A stretch of 64,000 bases of DNA from Paractinoplanes pyxinae (GCF_026626335.1 NZ_JAPNTZ010000011.1:124001-188000); one strand, 5' to 3'. Shown: positions 39,222 through 47,816, numbered from the stretch's first letter. The notes: generated from the letters alone by a model not told the origin. Made by a program: numbers and translations.

Positions 39222-41330
39222 ATGAGCACGACGGACCTTCCGGGTTCGAGTCTGCTGGCCGGTCGCTATCGACTGGTCGAGCGGCTCGGCGCCGGCGGGA
39301 TGTCAGTGGTGTGGCGAGGGTTCGACGAAGTCCTCGGGCGCCAGGTCGCGGTGAAAGTTCTGCCACCGTCGACAAGCGCGGACCCGGCGTTCCGGCGCCG
39401 GCTGCGCGCGGAGGCTCAGGCTGCTGCTCGGCTCAGCCACCCAAATATTACGAATGTCTACGACTACGGCGAAGCGACCACCGTCGACGGTGAGCCGGTT
39501 CCCTACGTCGTCATGGAGCTGATCGACGGCGAGTCCCTCGCCGCCGTGCTCGCCCGCGTGCGCAAGCTGCCCTGGCAGCACGCCGTGCGGATAACCGCCG
39601 AGGTGGCCGCGGCGCTCGCCGCCGCGCACTCGCGGGGCATCGTCCACCGTGATGTCACCCCGGCCAACGTCATGCTGACGGCCACCGGGGCCAAGGTTGT
39701 CGACTTCGGCATCTCGGCCCTGATCGGCGAGAACGACATCGACCCCGACGGCAGCCTGCTCGGCACGCCGGCCTACCTCGCGCCCGAACGGCTCGAGGGC
39801 GGCCAGGTCAGCCCGGCGACCGACGTCTACGCGGTCGGCCTGCTCATCTACCGGACGCTGATCGGTCAGCTGCCGTGGGACGTCGGCACCACGACGGCGC
39901 TGCTGCGGGCTCACCAGTACACCGAGCCCGAGCCGCTACCGCCGGTCGACGGCCTGCCGCGCGAGGTGGACGCCCTGGTGGGCCGCTGCCTCGAGAAGCG
40001 GCCGGCCGACCGGCCGTCGAGCGCCGAGCTGGCACACGTGCTGGCCGGCATCTCGGCCGGGGCGCCGGCTACGGCCCGCGGCTACGTGCCGGACTGGTCC
40101 GGCGCCGGCGAGGACACGACGATCCTGCCGTCGGCGCAGTCGTACGCCGAGATCCTCAAGATGGCGGCGGCGGCCCAGGTGTCGCCGGCGGCGGCTCCGG
40201 CTTCCGCGGCTCCGGTCTCTCCCGCGGCGGCTCCGGCTGACGCGGCTCCGGCCGCTACGCCTGAGGCTGAGGCGGCTCCGGCTCGCAACAGCCGGTTCGC
40301 TGAGCTGAAGTCGGGGCCGGTTTACAACGCCGCTCCGGCTGCTGCCGATGGTGGGCTGCGGCCGGCGGTGGGCAACCAGCCGCCGTCCCCGCCCGACAAG
40401 GCGGCCAACTCGGCTGCGCCGTCGTGGGCCAAGGGGCCGCAGACCAAGACCCGCCGTATTTTGGTGGTGGCCTTCGGTGTGCTGCTGCTGGGCGTCGGCA
40501 CGTACGGGTGGAGCCTCACCGGTGGTCCCAAGGACGTCAACGGTGGCACGCCGGCAGCTGCGGCCGTGCCGGCGCCTGCCCGGTGCGTGGTGAGCTACGC
40601 GGTCTGGTCCGACACCAAGGGTCGCTTCAAGGCCCAGGTCACCGTGGCCAACCGCAACGAGAAGCCGATCAAGGACTGGAAGCTCTGGTTCATCATGCCG
40701 GGCGACCAGGTTCTTTCCGGCGACGGCGACACCAGCCTGACTCAGTCCGCGGCCAAGGGGGGCGGCATCACTGTCACCTCCAACGCGGCGATCGATCCGC
40801 TCAAGACGGTTTCGGTGCCGATCAGCGGCCGGTACGTCGACAGCAACACGCCGCCGATGGCGTTCTCGCTGAACGACTCGACGTGTGAGACGTTCGTTTC
40901 GGCCAAGCCGGGTGAGCCGTCGCGCTACGTGCAGCACCTGGCCAACGGTCAGACGCGGCTGGCGCCGACGACTGGGTCGCCGATCCCGGGCATCTCCGTC
41001 GGCCCTGGCGGCATCATCACCGTCACGCCGACCACCAAGCCGACGACCACGAAGGGGCCGGACGGCGGCGGGGATCCCATCGGAACTCCTCCGCCGGGCA
41101 CCGTCTCGTTGAGTCCGGACCCGGTCATAACGACGAGTCCGCCGGTCGAGACGACGAGTGTTCCGCCGCCGGTTCTGCCGACGACGACCATTCCGACGAC
41201 CCCGGACATCACGACGCCGCCGGTCGAGACGACAGGACCCATCACTGACGTCGAGACCCCGCCGGGTACGCCCGGCAACGACGTCGGGCAACCGTGTGAG
41301 TCGGACGTTCCCGAGGATTGCGCCAACTGA
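39222..41330 (+). CDS. Membrane Ser/Thr protein kinase with CBM2-like extracellular domain
   Basis: 702 residues from ATG 39222 (ATG 39210 is close and in frame). The kinase domain covers about 12-275: LGAGGMSVVW loop, VAVKVL Lys, catalytic loop HRDVTPANVML, DFG as VVDFGISAL, APE as YLAPERL. The Lys of HRDxKPxN is replaced by Thr. A Pro/Ala linker leads to one membrane helix (ILVVAFGVLLLGVGTYGW, about 412-430). Outside is a roughly 100-residue beta domain between two Cys (CVVSYAVWSDTKGRFKAQVT, IKDWKLWFIMPGDQVLSG) that resembles cellulose-binding CBM2 modules, then a Thr/Pro tail. It probably senses a polysaccharide or the wall. Confidence 0.85.
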   Translation: MSTTDLPGSSLLAGRYRLVERLGAGGMSVVWRGFDEVLGRQVAVKVLPPSTSADPAFRRRLRAEAQAAARLSHPNITNVYDYGEATTVDGEPVPYVVMELIDGESLAAVLARVRKLPWQHAVRITAEVAAALAAAHSRGIVHRDVTPANVMLTATGAKVVDFGISALIGENDIDPDGSLLGTPAYLAPERLEGGQVSPATDVYAVGLLIYRTLIGQLPWDVGTTTALLRAHQYTEPEPLPPVDGLPREVDALVGRCLEKRPADRPSSAELAHVLAGISAGAPATARGYVPDWSGAGEDTTILPSAQSYAEILKMAAAAQVSPAAAPASAAPVSPAAAPADAAPAATPEAEAAPARNSRFAELKSGPVYNAAPAAADGGLRPAVGNQPPSPPDKAANSAAPSWAKGPQTKTRRILVVAFGVLLLGVGTYGWSLTGGPKDVNGGTPAAAAVPAPARCVVSYAVWSDTKGRFKAQVTVANRNEKPIKDWKLWFIMPGDQVLSGDGDTSLTQSAAKGGGITVTSNAAIDPLKTVSVPISGRYVDSNTPPMAFSLNDSTCETFVSAKPGEPSRYVQHLANGQTRLAPTTGSPIPGISVGPGGIITVTPTTKPTTTKGPDGGGDPIGTPPPGTVSLSPDPVITTSPPVETTSVPPPVLPTTTIPTTPDITTPPVETTGPITDVETPPGTPGNDVGQPCESDVPEDCAN

Positions 41331-41345
41331 TCGAGTAGTGACATG

Positions 41346-41376
41346 AAGGGCCGGCTCACCTGAGCCGGCCCTTTTG
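41346..41376 (+). terminator. Intrinsic terminator after the kinase
   Basis: AAGGGCCGGCTCA and its exact complement form a 13-bp stem with a CC loop, followed by TTTTGTTGT. A textbook Rho-independent terminator 16 bases after the kinase stop. Confidence 0.9.
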
Positions 41377-41467
41377 TTGTGTCTGGGTGGCGCGAGTCGG
41401 ATGGTGAACTGAGCTGCGGTAGAAAACCGGACGCCGCCGGGACCGCCGCGGAGTTAGGGTGAGTGTG

Positions 41468-41602
41468 ATGATCAAGGCACTTTCCTCCGTTTCGCCCGGC
41501 GTGGCGGCCGGGGCGGAGGCGGTCCTGGGTCAAGATGAGAGAGCGGAACTGAGCGCCGGCATCCGGTCTGAAATGCCGCCAATGGGGCACTGGATGCGGT
41601 GA
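41468..41602 (+). CDS. Possible small protein (44 residues), leaderless
   Basis: ATG 41468 opens a 44-codon frame (MIKALSSVSPGVAAGAEAVL, GQDERAELSAGIRSEMPPMG, HWMR). TAGGGT (41455-41460) stands exactly 7 bases upstream, the same geometry as proven genes nearby. There is no ribosome site, no known domain and no membrane helix. It ends 29 bases before the next small gene. Existence is uncertain. Confidence 0.3.
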   Translation: MIKALSSVSPGVAAGAEAVLGQDERAELSAGIRSEMPPMGHWMR

Positions 41603-41631
41603 ACAGAAGGTAGTCCATCGGGGAGTTCGAC

Positions 41632-41883
41632 ATGATCAGCATCGTCAAGGATCTGGCGGCGGAGGCTCTGTTCGTCTCCGACCTGCAGCCCTCGCAGTGC
41701 CCCACCCATGAGGCGGTGGAGCAGGCGGTGACCACCATGATCCTTCAGTACGGCAGCGACGGCTGTGCGGCCGGCGTGGCCCTCGAGTTCGGCGACCACC
41801 CGGACACGGCGGTGGCCCGCATGCACTGGGTGCACACGGAGCTCACCGAGGTGCTCGAGCCCCACGCGGTCGTCCTCAACTGA
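41632..41883 (+). CDS. Small conserved-looking hypothetical protein (83 residues)
   Basis: ATG 41632 with a GGGGAG ribosome site 8 bases upstream. The protein (MISIVKDLAAEALFVSDLQP, SQCPTHEAVEQAVTTMILQY, GSDGCAAGVALEFGDHPDTA) is compact, slightly acidic, with two Cys and no membrane segment. The amphipathic pattern suggests a small globular alpha/beta fold. No family was recognised. It precedes the sigma factor by 157 bases, which contain a CTTTTCA/TGAAAAG inverted repeat at 41921-41945. Confidence 0.65.
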   Translation: MISIVKDLAAEALFVSDLQPSQCPTHEAVEQAVTTMILQYGSDGCAAGVALEFGDHPDTAVARMHWVHTELTEVLEPHAVVLN

Positions 41884-41920
41884 GTAAGGCGTCCGCCGTA
41901 CGCGCCTGAGAACCTGAGTC

Positions 41921-41945
41921 CTTTTCATGAAGTGCACCTGAAAAG
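41921..41945. promoter_or_regulatory. Inverted repeat between the small gene and the sigma gene
   Basis: CTTTTCA (41921-41927) and its exact complement TGAAAAG (41939-41945) flank an 11-base centre. It could be a weak terminator for the small gene or an operator for the sigma-factor gene; the T-rich side does not continue into a U-tract. Confidence 0.4.
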
Positions 41946-42040
41946 CAACCGAGTTCGGCCGCCTTCGCACCTTTCGACGGCAAAAGTCTTCCTCGTCAGC
42001 CGGTTTTCACCCAACCGGTCGTATGAGCGAGGAGGCCTAC

Positions 42041-42943
42041 GTGACGGACACGACCGAACTCCCCGCCACCATCGGCACGACCCACGACGCGCCTTCCGCG
42101 CGTGACATCGAGGACCTGGTCCGCGAACACATGCCGATGGTTGGCCATCTGGTCCGGGAACTTCTCAACCGGGTACCGGGCCACGTCCATGCGGACGACC
42201 TGTCCTCAGCCGGCTTCGCCGCGCTGCTGGGCGCGGCCCGGTCCTTCGACGTGACCCGCGGTATCCCCTTCCACCGCTTCGCCGCGGTCCGCATCCGCGG
42301 CGCGCTGCTCGACGAGCTGCGCGGGCAGGACTGGGCGAGCCGTTCGGTGCGGGCCCGGGCCCGCCGCAGCGCGGCCGCCCGGCAGGAGCTCACGGCGGCG
42401 CTCGGCCGCACGCCGACCGACGCCGAGGTGGCCGAACTGCTCGGCATCGGCGTCGCGGAGCTGGCCACGGTCGAGGACGACGTGCAGAAGGCGGCCCTGC
42501 TGAGCCTGCAGGGCTTCCCGACCGGCGCGGCCGAGGAGATGGTGCCGGAGACGTCCGAAGGGCCGGAGGACCTGCTGCTCAAGCGGGAACGCCTCGGCTA
42601 CCTGCATCAGGCGATCCAGGCCCTGCCCGAGCGGCTGCGGCTGGTCGTCACCGAGTCGTTCCTGCAGGAGCAGCCCCTGAGCGACGTGGCGGCCCGGCTC
42701 GGCGTGACCGAGTCGCGCATCTCCCAGCTGCGCACCGAGGCGTTGCAGCTGCTGCGCGAGGGTCTGAACAGCTCGCTGGCGCCTGAGCTCCTGACGGTGG
42801 CGGCGGGCGGACCGCGTACGCGCAAGGGTTGCCTGCAACGCCGCCGCACGGAGTATTTCGCCCGGGTGGCGCAACAGGGCAACCTGCACACCCGCCTGGC
42901 TCTGACGGACGCGCACGGCGTGCCGATCGCGGTCGCGGCTTGA
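42041..42943 (+). CDS. RNA polymerase sigma factor of the FliA/WhiG (sigma-28) group
   Basis: 300 residues from GTG 42041, chosen for GAGGAGG 5 bases upstream; an ATG at 42023 is in frame. Region 2 is HVHADDLSSAGFAALLGAAR, IPFHRFAAVRIRGALLDELR, QDWASRSVR, the RGAxLDELRxxDWxxRSVR hallmark of FliA/WhiG factors. Region 3 follows with LTAALGRTPTDAEVAELLGI, and region 4 with LSDVAARLGVTESRISQLRT. Such factors drive motility, spore-flagella or sporulation genes; Actinoplanes-type organisms make flagellated spores. About 50 extra basic residues follow region 4. No anti-sigma gene is adjacent. Confidence 0.9.
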   Translation: MTDTTELPATIGTTHDAPSARDIEDLVREHMPMVGHLVRELLNRVPGHVHADDLSSAGFAALLGAARSFDVTRGIPFHRFAAVRIRGALLDELRGQDWASRSVRARARRSAAARQELTAALGRTPTDAEVAELLGIGVAELATVEDDVQKAALLSLQGFPTGAAEEMVPETSEGPEDLLLKRERLGYLHQAIQALPERLRLVVTESFLQEQPLSDVAARLGVTESRISQLRTEALQLLREGLNSSLAPELLTVAAGGPRTRKGCLQRRRTEYFARVAQQGNLHTRLALTDAHGVPIAVAA

Positions 42944-42959
42944 TCGATTCATAGAGGAC

Positions 42960-42985
42960 GAGGGCGGCCTTCACGGGCCGCCCTC
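42960..42985. terminator. Terminator between the sigma factor and ureD
   Basis: GAGGGCGGCC and its exact complement GGCCGCCCTC form a 10-bp stem with a 6-base loop in the 183-bp gap between the convergent sigma-factor gene and the urease operon end. Confidence 0.75.
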
Positions 42986-43126
42986 GCGCCGTTCCCGCCC
43001 GTATTTGATCTTCCATTGGGCCAGGTGAGCCACCGCCTCCCCCTCCCTCCCAAGGGCATGGCGGCGACGGTACGCGATTGGCAAGCCGGACGGCCCTCGT
43101 TGTCCACAGGGCTGTCCATCACGCCG

Positions 43127-43858
43127 TCAGCTGTGGATGAGCGCCGGTTCGGTCAGAGGGTCCAGAGCTGCGCGTACGGGCCGGATGTCGGTGCCGACGG
43201 CGGTGGCCAGCGCGCCGGGGCCGGCCAGCGGCATGATGGCGAAGTCGCCGGGGCCGGATGTCGGTGGGGGCAGCAGCGTGGCCGGGACGGCGATCACCGT
43301 GCCCACGGCTCGGCCGCCGCTTAGCACGGCGGCGCCTGACCAACCCGGGGCGCGGGAGCCCACGGATAGCTCGTGGCGGTAGACGGTGCTTCCGGCGTAC
43401 CGGATCGTAGTGTCGGCTCGGAAGTCGCCCGGGTCCTCACCGTGGCGGCCGCAGACCAGGTCGTCGCGCCAGAGCAGGGAGCCACCGTCGGCCACATCCA
43501 CCCGGGTTACCGAGAGATGGTCGCATCCGGCAGCGGCAATCAACGGTTCCGGGAGCCAGCGCAGGGTGCCACCGGCGGCGACCGTCGCGTTGATCTCCAG
43601 GCGGGACTGCGGCAGGTGGGCCCGGCCGGGCAGGGCCAGCTGGGCGGCCACGCTGCGGATCTCCAGAGTCGCGCCGGAACCGACTTCGATCTCGAGCCGC
43701 AGATCATCGCCCCGCAGCGGTCCGGCGCCTCCACCAACCACATGAACCGTCGTGGGGCCGGTGCGGCGCAGGAGCAGCGGCGACTCGCTGTGCAGGACGG
43801 GCAGGCGGGTGCCGCCGTGGCCGTCCGGCTCGGCGACCACCCGGGAGCGAGCTCTCAC
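43127..43858 (-). CDS. ureD: Urease accessory protein UreD
   Basis: 243 residues from GTG 43858, which overlaps the ureG stop (GTGA). Family features: GGGAGPLRGDDLRLEIEVGS, SRLEINATVAAGGTLRWLPE, and SLLWRDDLVCGRHGEDPGDF. UreD is the scaffold that binds apo-urease and recruits UreF and UreG for nickel insertion. It is last in the ureABCFGD order usual for actinobacteria. Identity is weaker than for the other subunits, as is normal for UreD. Confidence 0.9.
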   Translation of the reverse strand: MRARSRVVAEPDGHGGTRLPVLHSESPLLLRRTGPTTVHVVGGGAGPLRGDDLRLEIEVGSGATLEIRSVAAQLALPGRAHLPQSRLEINATVAAGGTLRWLPEPLIAAAGCDHLSVTRVDVADGGSLLWRDDLVCGRHGEDPGDFRADTTIRYAGSTVYRHELSVGSRAPGWSGAAVLSGGRAVGTVIAVPATLLPPPTSGPGDFAIMPLAGPGALATAVGTDIRPVRAALDPLTEPALIHS

Positions 43859-44592
43859 ACGCGCGCCGCGACCAGGCCGCGGATCCATTCGGCGACCGGG
43901 GTCGCCTGGCGGTCCTCGACCAGGGACAGGAACACCGTCGGCAGGGCGCCCCGGCGGACCTGGGCGTCCCGGTCCATGACGGCCAGGTCGGCGCCCACCA
44001 TCGGGGCCAGGTCGGTCTTGTTGATGACCAGCAGATCGGACTTGGTGACGCCGGGGCCGCCCTTGCGGGGCACCTTATCGCCGCCGGCCACGTCGACCAC
44101 GAAGATCTGCTGGTCGATCAGGCCCTTGCTGAACGTGGCGGTCAGGTTGTCGCCGCCGCTCTCGACCAGCACCAGGTCGAGCGGGCCGAGCGCCTCCTCC
44201 AGGTCTTCCACCGCGTCCAGGTTGGCCGAGATGTCGTCCCGGATGGCCGTGTGCGGGCAGGCGCCGGTCTCGACCGCGCGGACCCGCTCGGCCGGCAGCA
44301 CGCCGTTGCGCAGCAGGAAGTCGGCGTCCTCGGTGGTGTAGATGTCGTTGGTGACCACGGCCAGGCGCAGCTCGTCGCCGAGGGCCCGGCACAGCGCGGC
44401 CACCAGGGCCGTCTTGCCCGAGCCGACCGGGCCGCCGATGCCGATCCGCAGCGCGCGCGGCCCGGCGGCCAGCGGCGCGTGCGGGTCGACGCCCGGGTCG
44501 GGGTGGGTGTGCGGCACGCCGTCGTGGTCGTGTTCGTAGCCGTCCGAGGGGTGGGGGAGGGCCCCACCGGCGACGGAGTGTTCAGGATGCAA
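43855..44592 (-). CDS. ureG: Urease accessory GTPase UreG
   Basis: 245 residues from TTG 44592; a GGGAGG ribosome site lies about 7 bases ahead, and the start overlaps the end of ureF. P-loop GIGGPVGSGKTALVAALCRA, the nickel-relay CPH motif in ETGACPHTAIRDD, G3-type VESGGDNLTATFS, and base-recognition NKTDLAP are all present. The N-terminus is His-rich (HPEHS, YEHDHDGVPHTHPDPGVDPH), which may store or deliver nickel and could make up for the missing ureE. It powers metallocentre assembly. Confidence 0.94.
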   Translation of the reverse strand: MHPEHSVAGGALPHPSDGYEHDHDGVPHTHPDPGVDPHAPLAAGPRALRIGIGGPVGSGKTALVAALCRALGDELRLAVVTNDIYTTEDADFLLRNGVLPAERVRAVETGACPHTAIRDDISANLDAVEDLEEALGPLDLVLVESGGDNLTATFSKGLIDQQIFVVDVAGGDKVPRKGGPGVTKSDLLVINKTDLAPMVGADLAVMDRDAQVRRGALPTVFLSLVEDRQATPVAEWIRGLVAARV

Positions 44593-45226
44593 AGAGACGC
44601 ACCTCCCAGGTGGCGTGGAGTTCGGCCCCGACGTCGAGCAGGGGAGCCCCGGCGGCGGGTAGGTCGTCGACCGGGTCACCGGCCCGGGCCGCGGCGGTGG
44701 CAGCGATCCGGTCGCATTCGGGGGCCAGGCGGGCGAGCAGGGCGTGCACCGTGTACGGGTCGAGGCCCAGCAGCCGTACGGCGGCGCTGGCCGCCCCGCT
44801 CACCGTGCCGTGCGCCGCCGCGACGGCCGCTTGGACCGGGGCGAGCCCGGCCGCCGCGGCCACCACTCCGAGGGCCACGGGCTGGTGCGGCTCGCGGCCG
44901 ACCGGCGGCAGGGCCCACATGGCGCGCGCGGCCCGCAGTAACGCCCGGCCTTGTGCGCGCGAGGCCTTGCGGAGCGCGGGTGACGGCGTACGGCAATCGA
45001 AGCCCGCATCGAGCTCGGGTGACCGACCCGGTCGTTCGCAAGCGGCGGCGGCGAAAGCCGCTGCGACGAGCGCACTGGTGGCGAGCTTGCCGCGCAGGAA
45101 CTCGGCGACCGTGTCCAGGTCGCGCACCCGCCCGGCCGACACCTGCGCCTCCAGCCCGCCCGAATGCGCGTGCCCGCCCGACGGCAGGCGACCGTCGGCC
45201 AGCACCAGCAGAGTCGCGAGGCCCAT
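44582..45226 (-). CDS. ureF: Urease accessory protein UreF
   Basis: 214 residues, all helical. It begins with MGLATLLVLADGRLPSGGHA then HSGGLEAQVSAGRV, matching the LQLxDSxLPxGxxxHSxGLE start of UreF, and ends HATWEVRLFAS. It acts with UreD and UreG, controlling GTP hydrolysis during nickel loading. Starts 7 bases after the ureC stop. The central region is unusually Ala-rich (LVAAAFAAAAC). Confidence 0.92.
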   Translation of the reverse strand: MGLATLLVLADGRLPSGGHAHSGGLEAQVSAGRVRDLDTVAEFLRGKLATSALVAAAFAAAACERPGRSPELDAGFDCRTPSPALRKASRAQGRALLRAARAMWALPPVGREPHQPVALGVVAAAAGLAPVQAAVAAAHGTVSGAASAAVRLLGLDPYTVHALLARLAPECDRIAATAAARAGDPVDDLPAAGAPLLDVGAELHATWEVRLFAS

Positions 45227-45233
45227 ATGAACG

Positions 45234-46952
45234 TCAGAAGAGGAAGTAGCGCTGGGCCATGGGCAGCTCGGTGACCGGGTCCGGCTCGATCACTTCGCCG
45301 TCGACGCGCACCTCGAACGTGTCCGCGTCGACCAGGATCTCGGGCAGCGCGTCGTTCAGCGGCATGTCGGCCTTGGTGACCCGGCGGGTGTCCTCGACCG
45401 GGGTGAACGCGCGCTTGACGCCGACGCGGTCGGTCAGCATCGCGTCGATGGCGGCCTCGGCCACGAAGGCCAGCGACGTCTGAGCCGGGACGACGCCGTG
45501 CGCGCCGAACATCGGGCGCGGGAGCACGGGCTGCGGCGTGGGGATCGACGCGTTGGCGTCACCCATTTGCGCGTACGCAATCATCCCGCCCTTGACGACC
45601 AGGGCGGGCCGCACGCCGAAGAACGCCGGGTCCCACAGCACCAGATCGGCCAGCTTGCCCGGCTCGACGGATCCGACCTGCGACGACATGCCGTGCGCCA
45701 CGGCTGGGCAGATCGTGTACTTGGCGACGTACCGCTTGGCCCGGTTGTTGTCGGCGGCCGAGTCGCCGGGCAGGGAGCCGCGGCGGGCCTTCATGACGTG
45801 CGCGGTCTGCCAGGTCCGCAGGACCACCTCGCCGACCCGGCCCATCGCCTGCGAGTCGGAGCCGATCATCGAGATCGCGCCCAGGTCGTGCAGCAGATCC
45901 TCGGCGGCCATGGTGGACGGGCGGATGCGGCTCTCGGCGAAAGCCAGGTCTTCGGGCACGGCCGAGTTCAGGTGGTGGCAGACCATCAGCATGTCGAGGT
46001 GCTCGCTGAGGGTATTGCGCGTGTAGGGCCGCGTCGGGTTGGTCGACGACGGCAGCACGTTCGCCTGCGAAGCGACAGTGATGATGTCCGGCGCGTGGCC
46101 GCCGCCCGCGCCCTCGGTGTGGTAAGCGTGGATCGACCGGCCGGCGATGGCCCGCAGCGTCTCCTCGACGAAGCCGGCCTCGTTCAGCGTGTCGGTGTGG
46201 ATGGCCACCTGCACCCCGGAGGCGTCGGCCACCTGGAGGCAGGCGTCGATGACCGCTGGGGTCGTGCCCCAGTCCTCGTGCAACTTGAAACCGCCGGCCC
46301 CGCCGCGCAGCTGCTCCCACATCGACTCCTGCGACATGGTGTTGCCCTTGCCGAGAAGCAGGACATTGACCGGGTACGGGTCGATGGCCTCGAGCATGCG
46401 GGCCAGATACCAGGCGTTCGGGGTGACGGTGGTGGCCTTGGTGCCCTCGGCCGGCCCGGTGCCGCCGCCCACGATGGTCGTGATGCCGGTGGCCAGGGCG
46501 GTGTCGAGGATCGTGGGGCTGATCAGGTGGACGTGGCTGTCGATCGCCCCCGCCGTGAGGATCTTGCCGTTGCCCGCGATGATCTCGGTGCCGGGCCCGA
46601 TGACCAGGTCAGGGTGTACGCCGTCCATGGTGTCGGGATTGCCGGCCTTGCCGAGGGCCACGATCCGGCCGTCCCGGATGCCGATGTCCGCCTTGACGAT
46701 CCCCCAGTGGTCGAGCACGACGGCCCCGGTGATCACCGTGTCCGGGCTGCCCTCGGCGCGGGTGGCCCGCGACTGCCCCATCGACTCCCGGATCACCTTG
46801 CCCCCGCCGAACACAACCTCATCCCCGGGCCGCGGTCCGGCGCTGCGGTCCTCCTCGACCTCGATGAGCAGGTTCGTGTCGGCCAGCCGGATGCGGTCAC
46901 CGGTAGTCGGCCCGTAGAGGGCGGCGTAGCGCCCACGGTCGAGCGTGGTCAT
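45234..46952 (-). CDS. ureC: Urease alpha subunit
   Basis: 572 residues. All catalytic features are present: nickel ligands in GAIDSHVHLISP, the carbamylated Lys in GGFKLHEDWG, His ligands in VQVAIHTDTLNE and GHAPDI, the flap with MVCHHLNSAVPEDLAFAESR, and the Asp ligand in SMIGSDSQAMGR. It hydrolyses urea to ammonia and carbamate in the cytoplasm. The start overlaps the ureB stop by 4 bases. With cyanophycin genes nearby, the region handles nitrogen storage and release. Confidence 0.97.
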   Translation of the reverse strand: MTTLDRGRYAALYGPTTGDRIRLADTNLLIEVEEDRSAGPRPGDEVVFGGGKVIRESMGQSRATRAEGSPDTVITGAVVLDHWGIVKADIGIRDGRIVALGKAGNPDTMDGVHPDLVIGPGTEIIAGNGKILTAGAIDSHVHLISPTILDTALATGITTIVGGGTGPAEGTKATTVTPNAWYLARMLEAIDPYPVNVLLLGKGNTMSQESMWEQLRGGAGGFKLHEDWGTTPAVIDACLQVADASGVQVAIHTDTLNEAGFVEETLRAIAGRSIHAYHTEGAGGGHAPDIITVASQANVLPSSTNPTRPYTRNTLSEHLDMLMVCHHLNSAVPEDLAFAESRIRPSTMAAEDLLHDLGAISMIGSDSQAMGRVGEVVLRTWQTAHVMKARRGSLPGDSAADNNRAKRYVAKYTICPAVAHGMSSQVGSVEPGKLADLVLWDPAFFGVRPALVVKGGMIAYAQMGDANASIPTPQPVLPRPMFGAHGVVPAQTSLAFVAEAAIDAMLTDRVGVKRAFTPVEDTRRVTKADMPLNDALPEILVDADTFEVRVDGEVIEPDPVTELPMAQRYFLF

Positions 46953-47392
46953 CGCGGGCTCCCGTTCTCAGGCACGGCTTCTTCGCGTACGTCGTTCGAG
47001 CGCGCGGAAGAGCCGGGCTCGCCCCTGTCGCCGTTGCCGCCGTTGTCGGCCGCGCCGCCGTTGTCGAGTGGGCCGCCACCGTTGTCGAGCGGGCCGCCGG
47101 CCAGCCCGCGCAGCCCCGGGACGACGCGAGCCCCGCCCAGGGCGACAAGCGTGACGTCCCGCGGGATACCCGGCTCGAAGCGCACGGAAGTCCCCGCCGG
47201 CACAGCCAGCCGACATCCCCAGGCAGCTTGACGGTCGAACTCGAGCGCCTCATTCGATTCGGCGAAGTGGAAATGCGATCCCACCTGCACAGGCCGGTCG
47301 CCGGTGTTCCGCACGGTCATCGAAACGGTCGGCCGCCCGGCGTTGATCTCGATATCGCCGTCCCCGAACAGCACTTCACCCGGAATGGTCAC
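46949..47392 (-). CDS. ureB: Urease beta subunit with extended C-terminus
   Basis: 147 residues from GTG 47392 (VTIPGEVLFGDGDIEINAGR), preceded by AGGGGG. The core (RPVQVGSHFHFAESNEALEF then PGIPRDVTLVALGGARVVPG) is complete by about residue 100, where UreB normally ends. It is followed by about 45 low-complexity residues (GGPLDNGGGPLDNGGAADNG, then a Glu/Asp/Asn-rich end). The added tail contains a short repeat and may be disordered on the surface of the urease trimer. Overlap of 4 bases with ureC. Confidence 0.93.
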   Translation of the reverse strand: MTIPGEVLFGDGDIEINAGRPTVSMTVRNTGDRPVQVGSHFHFAESNEALEFDRQAAWGCRLAVPAGTSVRFEPGIPRDVTLVALGGARVVPGLRGLAGGPLDNGGGPLDNGGAADNGGNGDRGEPGSSARSNDVREEAVPENGSPR

Positions 47393-47513
47393 GCCGCCCC
47401 CTGTGGATAAGTCGGCTCGATCCGCTTGACGCGGCGTACCGTCCCCACCCATGCCCCTTGGCGGGAGGGGGCTAGGGATGGCACGCCGGGCTGTTCAAGA
47501 TCGAGAGCGGCCG

Positions 47514-47816
47514 TCATGAGATCGGGCCGTGGACGGTGACCAGCTTGGTGCCGTCCGGGAAGGTGGCTTCGACCTGCACTTCCGGCAGCATTTCGGGGAC
47601 GCCGGGCATGACGTCGTCCCGGGTCAGGACTCGACGACCGGCGTCCATCAGGTCGGCTACTGTGCGGCCGTCTCGGGCACCTTCCAGCAGGAACGCCACG
47701 ATGATGGCGGTCGCTTCGGGGTGGTTGAGTTTGAGGCCGCGCTCCTGCCGGCGGCGGGCCACGTCGGCGGCGACGTGGATGAGCAGGCGTTCCTGCTCGT
47801 GCTGGCTGAGGAACAA
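47514..47816 (-). CDS. ureA: Urease gamma subunit
   Basis: 100 residues: FLSQHEQERLLIHVAADVAR, GLKLNHPEATAIIVAFLLEG, ARDGRTVADLMDAGRRVLTR, ending TVHGPIS. It is the smallest subunit of the (UreABC)3 enzyme and first gene of the ureABCFGD operon. A 121-bp gap, larger than the other junctions, separates it from ureB; no gene was recognised there. AGGGGAGG lies just upstream of the ATG. No regulator gene is adjacent. Confidence 0.96.
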   Translation of the reverse strand: MFLSQHEQERLLIHVAADVARRRQERGLKLNHPEATAIIVAFLLEGARDGRTVADLMDAGRRVLTRDDVMPGVPEMLPEVQVEATFPDGTKLVTVHGPIS

